A stretch of DNA of 64,000 nucleotides from Mariniflexile gromovii (GCF_017814435.1 NZ_JAGJCB010000008.1:1-64000), one strand, 5' to 3'. Counted from the stretch's first letter, positions 53,443 through 62,849 are shown. Notes: generated by a model not told the origin, from the letters alone. Numbers and translations are program-made.

Positions 53443-55074
53443 ATGACTTTTGAACAACGAGCACATACAATTTTAAAAGATGCAATAAAATCAGCCATAT
53501 ATATTGATGAGAAAGCAAAAGCTTTCTATCAAGAGGATTCAATTCCTGAAAACCTTATAGAGGAAGAACTTTCGCAAAATTTATATAAAAACTTTAAGGA
53601 GAATGGGATATCACTAGAGATCTACAAATTTGAAAGTGGTTCTGAAAACGATTCAAAAGAATTACAATTTATTACTGATAATCGGGATTTTGTAATACTA
53701 GATTGGAAGCTTAATGGGAAGAATGGAGAATTATTGTCATTAAAAATATTAGAGGAGGTAATAAATACAAAGCACATTAACTTTTGTTCTATTTATACGT
53801 CTGATAATGATTTAGATGATGTATTACTTCATTTAATCTCATTTTTTTCAAACCATAACAAAGATTATTACGAAAGAGTAAAAGAAGAAATAGAGCTTGA
53901 AAAATATCCTTCCGTATTATATGATATTTTCCATCAAATTAACATTAACAGATCAAACTTACAGGAGGTTAAAAAATTAAGAGGAGAAATATATAAACAA
54001 GATAAGGAAATAATAAAAAAATTAATTGAAATTACAGGTGAATCTGATCATACTTGTGCAATAATTAAATCTTCTATAGCTCTATTGTCAACTCATAAAT
54101 CAGAATCAGAGTTATGCTGTCCAAGTTATATTAATCCTCAGAGTAAAATAATAGTGATTAATAATACTATCATTACTATTTTGAATAAAGATAAAAATCA
54201 AGCTGATGTCCTTTTAGATAATTTTAAAACTCATATTATCAGTGGTGTAGATAGTTATAATCAATTATTGGGAATAGAACTTTACAATCATCTATTCAGA
54301 ACAAGTGCGATAACAAATGATTCCATAATGTCCTTTTCAAAAGATGCTTTAGTTCATCATCGAAGAAAATTAAAAAAAGATAATACTGGACATTTTTTTA
54401 ACAGTTTCATGGATGAAATTTTACTTGAAAAAATTTCTTTATCATTAAGAAATAGAAATTCACTTCTTTTAGAGGATACTTTATTAAATTCTTTTGAAAA
54501 AGAATTAGATGTCAATTACAATGATGAATTTGCACTCCATAAAATGAATGTATTTTATAACTCATATTATTTGGACAAGAAAAATCAAACTATAAATTTT
54601 GGAGACGTATTTTTAATGCAAGAAAATGAAAATCATAAAAGCAAGACCAAATATTTAATTTGTATTACGGCATTATGTGACTGCTTAAGACCCCAAGATA
54701 AAATTAAAGGAAATTATTATTTCGCAGAGGGAGAGCCAATCAAAAAAGATAAAGCACTGTCTTTGGGAGACGGAGCATTTATTAGTTATCTTCATAATGA
54801 TATAACTATTTTATGGACCGATATTGCTTTAAATGAACTAAACCAAAAGTATGGCCCAGTTTATATTAAACCATTGCAATATAAAGTATTTGAAGACTTT
54901 AATAAAATAGATGAAGATAATAAGATTGATGTTCACTATTTAGATAAAAAAGGAAATGTTAAAACAGAAAAGTTAACTTATTTAGGAACCATAAGACCAA
55001 ACTATACTCAAAGAATAGCAAATCATGCATTTTCTTATCCAATCAGAGTTGGAGTTGATTTTGTTAAAATATAA
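53443..55074 (+). CDS. Receiver-like domain protein, phosphorelay partner
   Basis: A 543-residue protein, 4 bp after the ATPase-kinase gene. Residues ~15-130 resemble a response-regulator receiver: acidic pair in 'AIYIDEKA' (Asp22, Glu23), phosphoacceptor candidate Asp87 in DFVILDWKLNGKNGE, and the switch Thr/Ser in FCSIYTSDN. The conserved Lys-Pro of normal receivers is not obvious. The remaining ~400 residues show no known DNA-binding domain; they contain 'NYYFAEGEPIKKDKALSLGDGAFISY' and mixed alpha/beta structure. It is the likely phosphate acceptor for the upstream kinase module and may pass the signal to the phosphorylase-like protein or the NTPase. Confidence 0.72.
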   Translation: MTFEQRAHTILKDAIKSAIYIDEKAKAFYQEDSIPENLIEEELSQNLYKNFKENGISLEIYKFESGSENDSKELQFITDNRDFVILDWKLNGKNGELLSLKILEEVINTKHINFCSIYTSDNDLDDVLLHLISFFSNHNKDYYERVKEEIELEKYPSVLYDIFHQININRSNLQEVKKLRGEIYKQDKEIIKKLIEITGESDHTCAIIKSSIALLSTHKSESELCCPSYINPQSKIIVINNTIITILNKDKNQADVLLDNFKTHIISGVDSYNQLLGIELYNHLFRTSAITNDSIMSFSKDALVHHRRKLKKDNTGHFFNSFMDEILLEKISLSLRNRNSLLLEDTLLNSFEKELDVNYNDEFALHKMNVFYNSYYLDKKNQTINFGDVFLMQENENHKSKTKYLICITALCDCLRPQDKIKGNYYFAEGEPIKKDKALSLGDGAFISYLHNDITILWTDIALNELNQKYGPVYIKPLQYKVFEDFNKIDEDNKIDVHYLDKKGNVKTEKLTYLGTIRPNYTQRIANHAFSYPIRVGVDFVKI

Positions 55075-55078
55075 AAAA

Positions 55079-56242
55079 ATGAGCCTTTTTAATTCGAGTT
55101 TTAATTTGGGTTATAATGATATTTCAAATCTAGAGTTGGAAGAAATTTGTTCCGATATTAAAGCATCATCATTTGACTCAAATAAAATTGCAAACTTATC
55201 GAATATATTGGCTAAAAGTGGAGAAACTCTTGAGTTCTCTAATTACAATACTGCGGATATTCCTTCGACAGGAGGACCTTCATCATTATCAACAATTATT
55301 AGTCCTTTAATTCTCAAAGAGTATTTTGCTGTTCCTAAATTAGGAATAGTAGGAAGACCTGCTGGAGGTATTGATGCTTTAGCTCAAATTGAAGGATATA
55401 ATCTAAAGCTTTCTAAAAATGAAATCTATGAGATAATTGATAAAACACAATATTGTCATTTTATCTCAAATAATCAATTTGCACCATTAGACAGCAAACT
55501 TTTTAAATATAGGAGTGAAAATGGTTTCAAGAATGTTTCGGGATTAGTAATTGCAAGTTTATTATCCAAAAAGGTTGCTGTTGATATAAAAAATGTATGT
55601 TTAGATATTCGTTATTCACATTTTGGCAATTTTGGAAGTTCTTTGCAGGAAGCAAAGAGGCTTTCTGATAATTTTAAGCAAGTAAGTCATTTACTGGGAA
55701 TAAACAGTACGTTTTATTTTTCAGATAATACAAAATTGTTTCAGCCTTACATTGGACGAGGAGAATCCTTATTGGCAATTCATGAATATTTTTCGGGCAG
55801 TAATAACAATTGGTTGAACCATCATATTGAGTTTGAATGTTGTGAAATGGTTCGAACTCTTACGAATAATAAGATAGAACCATCAGGATTAAAAAGGATA
55901 ATTATAAAAAATTTTACGGAAAATATCGTATTTCAGGGAGGAAGTGTAGCCTCTTTTGAAAATGTTTCGAAAAATATTAAGGACTCTCATATATACGAGT
56001 TCTCAGCTAAAAAATCAGGGATGTTGATAATAGATATGATGAAAATGAGGGATACTATTGTCAAAATTCAAAATAAATATATAGACACTGATGCTGAGTT
56101 TCCAGATCCTTGTGGGTTAATTTTCCTCAAAAAACAAAATGAAAATATTTCACAAAATGAAACGGTACTGACTTTTAGAGTTCCTAAAGATGATTTGGAA
56201 TATTTTAAGAACGAATTAAATAATTTTATTACAATTGACTAG
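55079..56242 (+). CDS. Divergent thymidine/pyrimidine-nucleoside phosphorylase-like protein
   Basis: I use the ATG at 55079, just after the preceding stop; an upstream ATG at 55025 overlaps that gene. The 387-residue protein follows the order of the class II nucleoside phosphorylase fold (DeoA, anthranilate phosphoribosyltransferase): STGG at 63-66, 'KLGIVGRPAGGIDALAQIEGY' (~88-107), 'QFAPLDSKLFKYRS' with Arg145, and 'VSGLVIASLLSKKVAVDIKNVCLDIRYS' with Ser160 and Lys164/165. These match by position the DeoA residues that bind phosphate and base. The Lys-His before STGG and the GSGAF motif are changed, so activity may differ. Probable effector on nucleosides or nucleotides; inferred. Confidence 0.68.
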   Translation: MSLFNSSFNLGYNDISNLELEEICSDIKASSFDSNKIANLSNILAKSGETLEFSNYNTADIPSTGGPSSLSTIISPLILKEYFAVPKLGIVGRPAGGIDALAQIEGYNLKLSKNEIYEIIDKTQYCHFISNNQFAPLDSKLFKYRSENGFKNVSGLVIASLLSKKVAVDIKNVCLDIRYSHFGNFGSSLQEAKRLSDNFKQVSHLLGINSTFYFSDNTKLFQPYIGRGESLLAIHEYFSGSNNNWLNHHIEFECCEMVRTLTNNKIEPSGLKRIIIKNFTENIVFQGGSVASFENVSKNIKDSHIYEFSAKKSGMLIIDMMKMRDTIVKIQNKYIDTDAEFPDPCGLIFLKKQNENISQNETVLTFRVPKDDLEYFKNELNNFITID

Positions 56243-56244
56243 TA

Positions 56245-59200
56245 ATGGATAAATATTGTTGTTTTAACTGTCCTCAAAAAGACTATTCTGAAAAAGAATT
56301 GTCTGATAAATGTCCTAAATGTGGTATGAATTACGGCTTTCCCCTTGATTTGCTTCCTACTGAGGTTAATGGATTTAAATTAGAAAAATCTATTGCGAGA
56401 GGATTTTACGGAGCAACATATATTGCAACTTCTAAAGAAAGAATACCCAAAAAGAGAGTGTTGAAGATTATTCCGAAAGGAATTTATGAATTATTCGGTA
56501 AGAATTTTGAAAATGAATGCAACCAACATTCACAGCTCGAAAATGAACATATAGTTGAGATTCATGATTATTTTGATGAAGATGTTGATTTTAACGGAAC
56601 TATTATTCCTTGTCATGTTTGTATACTTGACTATGTTGACGGAAGTCCTCTAAAAAAAGAAATGGAATCAGATATTTCTATTGAAAAATTGACTCAAATA
56701 GTCATAGATTTATTAGAGATCCTTGAAGTATTAAAAAATAATGGAAAAAGCCATAATGATTTACATCCAGGAAATATTTTGGTTTCAAATCTTAGTCATG
56801 GAACCAAAAGGGTTGACCAAATTGACAACTCAATAAGATTAATAGTTATTGACTTAAATTCAACTTCTGACGGAACACAAAGTTCCGAAATGAGATTAGG
56901 AGATATAAATTGGATAGGTAATAGCATCTTGGGATTATCCGAAAAATTTATAGAAAGAAAAGAGCAAAATAAAGAAGAGCTTACCGATAAAGAGAATCGT
57001 ATCCTTTCTCATTTCGAAAACTATGGGAAACTACTTATTCAAAAAGTAACTAATACAAGAATACCAAATTTCGGAGACCTTATTTATGACATAAAGAATA
57101 CTTATCGTCATGTAGTTGATTCATGGAATGAAACGTTTACTTTACAAAGTTTTGATTATGCATACAATGCTCAGACATTAAAACCGAATTATGTACCTGC
57201 CCTATTTGTGGACCCTAACAATAAGTTTTTTAATGAATCCGTAAAACCTGGACCTCTTATTATATATGGAATGAGAGGGTGTGGAAAAACATTACTCCTA
57301 CTAGGTTTATCATTTTATTCCCGAATTAGTTCATTAAATGCTGATAGATATTCAAAAAAGGGTTCTTTAGGCATTATTGAAAGAATTAAAAATGATGGTT
57401 TTATTGGTTTATACATCAATTCGAATAGATTATTAGATCCAGCGGGTAAGAAAACTGAAATAATATTTAAGCCCTTAGAAAGAATTTATCTAAGGTTTTC
57501 GTTGGAGGCATTAAGAACTTTAAGAACATTAAAAAAAATTGATGACCACTCAGTCGTAGATCTTTATTATGAAATATTAACAAATGAAATAGTCTCTAAG
57601 GTTAGCAATATTGATATACCTGAAGTCAAATCAGATAAGGAGTTAGATGATATACTTATTAAAAAAATAAATCTTCTAGAGAAAAACGAAGGAGATGAGA
57701 TTTATATTTCAACAGCAGCTCCTGCGGTTTTTGAGGATCTGTCCACGGCTATTACAAACTGTAGTCCTTTATTGTTGAACCACAAAATATTTTATTTGTT
57801 AGATGATGTATCTACAAGGTATTTGAATCAAGAAAATATCATTCAAATTATCTCCACATTCATTTTTCAAAGTTCAAAATGTGCTTTTAAAATCACCACA
57901 GAGGCACAGACATTAAATGCAATTCTTTTTTCTCCAGGGATACAGGAAAAAACTAGAATAGGAAGAGATTTACAGACATTCGACTTGGGGAATTTGGTTA
58001 ATGAACAAATTAGAAATAGTAACAACTTTGTAGTTAATATCTTGGAGAAAAGAAATAAACTTATTTCTAAAGATTCTAATAGTTATCCTCTTCCTGGAAA
58101 TCTTTTAGGAGATGTATCACTAAAAGAAATTGCACTAAATATAACTAAGACAGGTGCAAATAAGAAGAACAAAAAGCAGTTTTACCATGGCATTTCAATG
58201 TTGTCTAAAGTATGCGTAGGAGATATCGGGGATATCATACACATATATAACCTTATGCTAGAAGAATATAAAAAAAGCCCTCATACACCGTTGAAGGTTG
58301 AACTACAAAACAGAGTTTATCAAAATATTAGTGCGAATAAATTATTTGATTTAGATCGAAATAAAAATGACTTGAAAGATTTTGCTTTGACATTTGCTAG
58401 GGCTTCATATAAACTACTAATGGAATCAAAAGGTTCTGATAGGTTGAGACAATATAACTCTATATATGTAAAGATTTCTTCGGGAGATCAGGAATTTCAA
58501 ATTGATAAATTGAGAAGTTTAGTGGATGCAGGTATATTTATATATGACGGTAGTCCTCAAGCTCCTAGAACGACTGGAAATGATACAAATCCGCTATTAC
58601 AATTTAAATTAGCTTTTAGAAAATTATTAGGTTTAACCAATTTTATAGGTATTTCTCATTCCGATAGATTTGAGTTAAGTGGTCCTGAATTGGAAGCATG
58701 GCTAAGAAACCCTCAGGAGGGAGAGAATATATTGCTAAAAAATAAGATTATTGAAGATGGTGATTCTGATGAGGCTTCTTATGGTTTTAATGAAGTTGTG
58801 AGAAGTACAGGTTCGCAAGTTACTTTAGATTTTGTCAGTTCTAAAGTACAAAATAAAGAAATTGAAAACTTCTTTATTTCGGAGAATCAAATTATTATGA
58901 GTAAAAACCCTTTTGATGATAGTTTAATTAATGATTGCGAACAGTATGTTCTGGGCATAGGTTTCGAAGACAGGACTTATGAATCATTAAATAAGGTTAT
59001 TATTAATCCTCGTATTTCTAAAATTTATGCGATAAAACATAAATTAGAAGAAGGAAGATTTAATGATATAAAGCAGACTCTAAATAAATCAAACAAAGAG
59101 ATTTCTATAATTGATATAGGGGAAATAGATAAGATAGACTATTCAATAAAGACCATAATTGATGTATCTGGTTTATCAAAATCTATGATATTTCGATTAC

Positions 59201-59853
59201 TGATTAAAGCCAAGAAAAATATAAATGAGGTTGTTGTCTTAGAAACTGAGGCAAAAAGTTTATCTCCCTCAGAAGAGGATTTAAAAGAAATTGTAAATAC
59301 TCAGGAGCAAGCAACAGAAATTTTGAAAACAGTAAGTGAAAGTATTGAATTAGGTGAGCTTAAGCCTTATACGATTGAAAACATATACTCAACAGATACA
59401 GATGAATCCAATTCTCGTGTAGTACTTTGTTTTAGTTCTTCAAAATTTGAAAGAATGTTGACATTCTTGGATCAGAAGCAATATGATAAAATACTAATAA
59501 TCAATCCTAATAAAGATGACTATAGAAGTCAGTTAGCAAGGTTATCATCCCAAGTAATTCAAGATAAATATTCATCTCTTGAAACAGAAGTAATTGACAT
59601 AGATACAAACAACCAAAATGAGATATTGAAAGTTATTACAATGCTTTATCAAAAATATTACTTACAAGAAGGATGCAATTTTGATATTGCTCTTACTGGG
59701 TCTAAAGTTCAAACCGTTTGTGCTAGTATTTTTGCAAGTATGAATAAAATTAATAATTGTTGGTATATCAGTCCAAAAGAATGGAAATCTAAGGCATTTT
59801 CTTCAGGAATTTCTGATACCTTTATTTATTCGATTAACGCTATTGGAAAATAA
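56245..59853 (+). CDS. Zinc-ribbon protein kinase / P-loop NTPase / Rossmann-like multidomain protein
   Basis: A 1202-residue protein, 2 bp after the previous stop. Zinc ribbon: Cys6-x2-Cys9 and Cys23-x2-Cys26. Protein-kinase-like domain ~40-260: glycine loop IARGFYGATYIA, Lys in RVLKII, catalytic HNDLHPGNILV, and IDLNS in place of DFG. P-loop NTPase ~320-680: Walker A GMRGCGKT (~342-349) and Walker B FYLLDDVST (~517-524), like ORC/Cdc6- or STAND-type ATPases. C-terminal ~320 residues: two Rossmann-like halves ('YVLGIGFEDRTYESL', 'TIIDVSGLSKSMIFRLLI', and 'VVLCFSSSKFERML', 'FDIALTGSKVQTVCAS') recalling CARF/sensor or phosphoribosyl-binding folds; no firm name. It may be the infection sensor or the switch of the system. 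Confidence 0.75.
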   Translation: MDKYCCFNCPQKDYSEKELSDKCPKCGMNYGFPLDLLPTEVNGFKLEKSIARGFYGATYIATSKERIPKKRVLKIIPKGIYELFGKNFENECNQHSQLENEHIVEIHDYFDEDVDFNGTIIPCHVCILDYVDGSPLKKEMESDISIEKLTQIVIDLLEILEVLKNNGKSHNDLHPGNILVSNLSHGTKRVDQIDNSIRLIVIDLNSTSDGTQSSEMRLGDINWIGNSILGLSEKFIERKEQNKEELTDKENRILSHFENYGKLLIQKVTNTRIPNFGDLIYDIKNTYRHVVDSWNETFTLQSFDYAYNAQTLKPNYVPALFVDPNNKFFNESVKPGPLIIYGMRGCGKTLLLLGLSFYSRISSLNADRYSKKGSLGIIERIKNDGFIGLYINSNRLLDPAGKKTEIIFKPLERIYLRFSLEALRTLRTLKKIDDHSVVDLYYEILTNEIVSKVSNIDIPEVKSDKELDDILIKKINLLEKNEGDEIYISTAAPAVFEDLSTAITNCSPLLLNHKIFYLLDDVSTRYLNQENIIQIISTFIFQSSKCAFKITTEAQTLNAILFSPGIQEKTRIGRDLQTFDLGNLVNEQIRNSNNFVVNILEKRNKLISKDSNSYPLPGNLLGDVSLKEIALNITKTGANKKNKKQFYHGISMLSKVCVGDIGDIIHIYNLMLEEYKKSPHTPLKVELQNRVYQNISANKLFDLDRNKNDLKDFALTFARASYKLLMESKGSDRLRQYNSIYVKISSGDQEFQIDKLRSLVDAGIFIYDGSPQAPRTTGNDTNPLLQFKLAFRKLLGLTNFIGISHSDRFELSGPELEAWLRNPQEGENILLKNKIIEDGDSDEASYGFNEVVRSTGSQVTLDFVSSKVQNKEIENFFISENQIIMSKNPFDDSLINDCEQYVLGIGFEDRTYESLNKVIINPRISKIYAIKHKLEEGRFNDIKQTLNKSNKEISIIDIGEIDKIDYSIKTIIDVSGLSKSMIFRLLIKAKKNINEVVVLETEAKSLSPSEEDLKEIVNTQEQATEILKTVSESIELGELKPYTIENIYSTDTDESNSRVVLCFSSSKFERMLTFLDQKQYDKILIINPNKDDYRSQLARLSSQVIQDKYSSLETEVIDIDTNNQNEILKVITMLYQKYYLQEGCNFDIALTGSKVQTVCASIFASMNKINNCWYISPKEWKSKAFSSGISDTFIYSINAIGK

Positions 59854-59932
59854 TTATATAAATCGGATAACTAAAGTGAAATGTCAAATTAGTATCTATG
59901 TAAAAGCATAATTTTTACATCAAATCTTTATA

Positions 59933-61279
59933 ATGTCTGAAACAAACCGTATAGAATACAAAGAAAAATTAACCAAAGATCTTGATTTGGAAAAGGAAGT
60001 GATTGCTTTCCTTAATTATTTAGAAGGTGGGCTAATCTACATTGGCATTGATAAGAAAGGGGAAACACTTGGTGTGGCGGACATTGACGGTGACATGCTT
60101 AAAATTAAAGATCGCATCAAAAACAATATCGCTCCTTCTGCTATGGGGTTATTCGATGTTGTAGTTGAAGAACGTAGTGGTAAAAACATTATTAAAATTA
60201 TCGTTGCCGGTGGTAGTGAGAAACCCTATTTCAAAAAGAAATATGGCATGACCGAAAAAGGTAGTTTCATTCGTGTTGGTACAGCATCTGAACCCATGCC
60301 CCAAGCCATTATTGATAAACTTTTTGCTACTCGTACCCGTAACTCAATAGGAAAGATAAAATCGCATCGTCAAGACTTAAATTTTGAACAGCTTCATATC
60401 TATTACCAGGAAAATGGCAAACCGCTTAACAAACAGTTTAAAAAGAACTTAGAGTTGCTTACTGAAGATGGTTTTTTAAATTATGCAGCATACCTTTTGG
60501 CCGATGTAAACAATGTATCCATTAAAGTTGCCAAATATAAAGGTCTAAATCGGGTAGAACTTATCGAAAACAATGAATATGGATATTGTTCACTCATTAA
60601 GGCCACAAAAAGTGTATTGGATAAAATTGCTGTAGAAAATACAACTTTTGCAACCATCACATCAAAGCAACGGATTGAACGGAAATTATGGAACCCTATT
60701 GCCTTACGGGAAGCCATATACAATGCGATAGTCCATAACGACTATACCCGTGAAGTACCCCCGAAATTTGAAATATTTGACGATAGAATTGAAATAACGT
60801 CAGCTGGTTCATTACCGGAAGGATTAAGTGAAATGGATTTTTTTGAAGGGGTTTCCATCCCAAGGAATAAAGAACTAATGCGTGTTTATAGAGATTTGGA
60901 ATTGGTAGAGCAATTGGGTTCTGGCGTTCCAAGAATTTTGGAGAGCTATGGAAAAGATTGCTTTAGGTTTATGGATAACTTTACTAGAATGACATTTCCT
61001 GTTTCTGAAAAGGTTACCGAACAAGTTACCGAACAAGTTACCGAACAAGTTACCGAACAAGTTCTAAAATTACTCTCAAAAGTAGATCAGAATGAATATA
61101 CAACGACAGAGTTAATGAATTTGTCAGATATAAAACACCGTCCGACATTTTTATATAACTATTTGCAGCCAGCACTTGATGCAGAATTAATTGAAATGAC
61201 TATACCTGACAAACCTAAAAGCAGTAAACAACGGTATAGATTAACTGTAAAGGGAAAACAATTTCAAACTACAAATTAA
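59933..61279 (+). CDS. AlbA_2 (Schlafen-like) DNA-binding and ATP-binding protein
   Basis: A 448-residue protein. The N-terminal AlbA_2 domain ('ETNRIEYKEKLTKDLDLEKEVIAFLNYLEGGLIYIGIDKKGE') is followed by a GHKL-type HATPase_c_4 region ('ALREAIYNAIVHNDYTREVPPKFEIFDDRIEITSAGSLPEGL', 'VEQLGSGVPRILESYG') and a winged-helix C-terminus. Four VTEQ units encoded by 12-bp tandem repeats (61013-61060) link the two. Such proteins are often annotated as RecG-like or transcriptional regulators in mobile elements and defence islands. It lies 80 bp after the large NTPase gene and may be an accessory. Confidence 0.85.
   Translation: MSETNRIEYKEKLTKDLDLEKEVIAFLNYLEGGLIYIGIDKKGETLGVADIDGDMLKIKDRIKNNIAPSAMGLFDVVVEERSGKNIIKIIVAGGSEKPYFKKKYGMTEKGSFIRVGTASEPMPQAIIDKLFATRTRNSIGKIKSHRQDLNFEQLHIYYQENGKPLNKQFKKNLELLTEDGFLNYAAYLLADVNNVSIKVAKYKGLNRVELIENNEYGYCSLIKATKSVLDKIAVENTTFATITSKQRIERKLWNPIALREAIYNAIVHNDYTREVPPKFEIFDDRIEITSAGSLPEGLSEMDFFEGVSIPRNKELMRVYRDLELVEQLGSGVPRILESYGKDCFRFMDNFTRMTFPVSEKVTEQVTEQVTEQVTEQVLKLLSKVDQNEYTTTELMNLSDIKHRPTFLYNYLQPALDAELIEMTIPDKPKSSKQRYRLTVKGKQFQTTN
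61013..61060 (+). repeat. Tandem 12-bp repeat GTTACCGAACAA, four copies
   Basis: Perfect head-to-tail in-frame repeat encoding VTEQ four times in the linker of the AlbA_2 protein. Similar VTEQ runs occur in other members of the family. Copy-number changes keep the frame. Confidence 0.95.
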
Positions 61280-61610
61280 AAAGTGTAGGAAAACAATAAT
61301 TTCTCTCCCCTTTGCTCCCATATCCATTGTAAAATATAAAAAATTCCCCTGCAACAATGGGTTTAAAAAAATACTAAAAACTAAACTGAAAGTTAATTTA
61401 TTTTATTAAAAACAAACCATTGAGATTGTTTTAGAGAAAAATACTTTATAATTTTTGAGATAATTTATCATGTTTTGAATACAATTAGATGAATAAATAA
61501 TATGAGGTGCTTAATTCGGTGCGTATATACTTACAATGATCTCCCGTAAACCCAATAAAATAAGTAAAAATAAGATTACGGATAGTTCCTCTTTATTAAA
61601 AAATTTAATT
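61280..61610. other. Gene-free region before the integrase
   Basis: About 330 AT-rich bases between two convergent genes. I see no good hairpin terminator or conserved element in it. Confidence 0.5.
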
Positions 61611-62819
61611 TTAAAAATTAATCACCTTATCAAGAGCGTCATCTGTATCTCTCTTCATAAAGCTAGACTGATAATTAATAGTAGTAGTTATTGAAGAATG
61701 TCGGTATAGCTTTTGTAGCATTTGAATAGGTATTTTATCTCCAGATATGTTGCCAAAACTATGTCGAGCAATATGCATGCTTAACTTCTTATCTATTTTT
61801 AAATGTTCTGCAACTATCTCCAACCTCCTATTTAAAGTTCTTGTAGTTGTTTTTATCCTAGTTAAAACCTCTTTAGCGTCATTAAAATTAGTTCCCCTTA
61901 AATAGGGGAAGATTAGATCCTTATTACAAAGACTAGGCTCATTATAGAGTTCCAGAATGACCTTTGCCTTTTCGGGCACTTTTAACGAGACTACTTTTTG
62001 ATTTTTATTCATCCTATACAATAATCTACCATCCTTAAAGTCCGACTTTCTTAATTGCAAAACATCGCTTACTCTAATTCCCGCAAAATAAAAACTAGTT
62101 AGCCACACATTAACAGCATTCTGTTGAGCAATAGTCAAATTCGTAGCATTTTCAAGCTTTTTAACTTCTTCAATTGATAAACCTACTTTATCTGATTCTG
62201 GAATTCTAATTTGAATTTTTCCTTTTCCGAATGGATAATTAACATGCTCCGCTAAACCTTCAGATATGGCTAGGTTGTAAATTTTACGAATTAAAATCAT
62301 GTAATTTACAGCCGTTCTAGGCTTTCTCTTTTCTTGATTAAGAATGTACCCTTCAAAGTTTTTTAATAAAAAAATTGTTATTTCTTTAAAATGTAATACA
62401 TCCTTGCCAACAAACTTTTTAAACTTAGCAACTCTCCCTTTTTGGGTTAAATGCTGGGAATACTTTTCAGCATTCTTTAAGTTATCAAGGTGCATATCTG
62501 CTAAAGCAAAAAAATCAATTTTATCCTTTCCTTTAACACTTTCAGTTACCTGAGACGCTGAAATAAAATCTTCGTTTATCTCTGCATCTAAAAGCTTATC
62601 ATTGGCTTCAGCTAGTTTTCTTAATATTAAAAGGTTTATACGAGAAGCATTTGGATGTGACTTTTTAACTTTTTTATTCTGCTTATCCCAAAATTTTAGA
62701 CCAATATATTGCCCTGTAGAAATGTATGAAGTTTTTCTATCCTTTGTTATCCGAATTGTAATAGGATACAAATTTTGACCATTACCCTTTTTTCTTAAAA
62801 CTACCTGAACTGATGCCAT
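61611..62819 (-). CDS. Tyrosine recombinase (integrase) of the element
   Basis: A 402-residue phage-integrase-type recombinase. N-terminal arm-binding domain (1-~90), SAM-like core-binding domain (~100-200: 'FFALADMHLDNLKNAEKYSQ...'), and catalytic domain with Arg in 'FAGIRVSDVLQLRKSDF', HxxR in 'HIARHSFGN', and the nucleophile Tyr in 'LYRHSSITTTINYQSSF'. It recombines attP with the tRNA-Met 3' end. It lies near attR and reads away from it, with arm-type repeats directly upstream, the usual layout. The ATG at 62819 fits family length. Confidence 0.95.
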   Translation of the reverse strand: MASVQVVLRKKGNGQNLYPITIRITKDRKTSYISTGQYIGLKFWDKQNKKVKKSHPNASRINLLILRKLAEANDKLLDAEINEDFISASQVTESVKGKDKIDFFALADMHLDNLKNAEKYSQHLTQKGRVAKFKKFVGKDVLHFKEITIFLLKNFEGYILNQEKRKPRTAVNYMILIRKIYNLAISEGLAEHVNYPFGKGKIQIRIPESDKVGLSIEEVKKLENATNLTIAQQNAVNVWLTSFYFAGIRVSDVLQLRKSDFKDGRLLYRMNKNQKVVSLKVPEKAKVILELYNEPSLCNKDLIFPYLRGTNFNDAKEVLTRIKTTTRTLNRRLEIVAEHLKIDKKLSMHIARHSFGNISGDKIPIQMLQKLYRHSSITTTINYQSSFMKRDTDDALDKVINF

Positions 62820-62849
62820 ACCAATTTATTTCTCTAAATATACAAAAAA

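Noticed and set aside
49466-59853. Identification of the cassette as Detocs, BREX, DISARM, Dnd or Druantia
   Set aside because: Detocs would need a purine-nucleoside-phosphorylase-fold effector on a receiver; the others need PglZ, a DrmA/B helicase, DndB-E or a DruE helicase. None of these is visible.
60875-61060. Minus-strand frame with repeated FGNL units
   Set aside because: It is the complement of the VTEQ-encoding tandem repeat inside the AlbA_2 gene, with no independent support.
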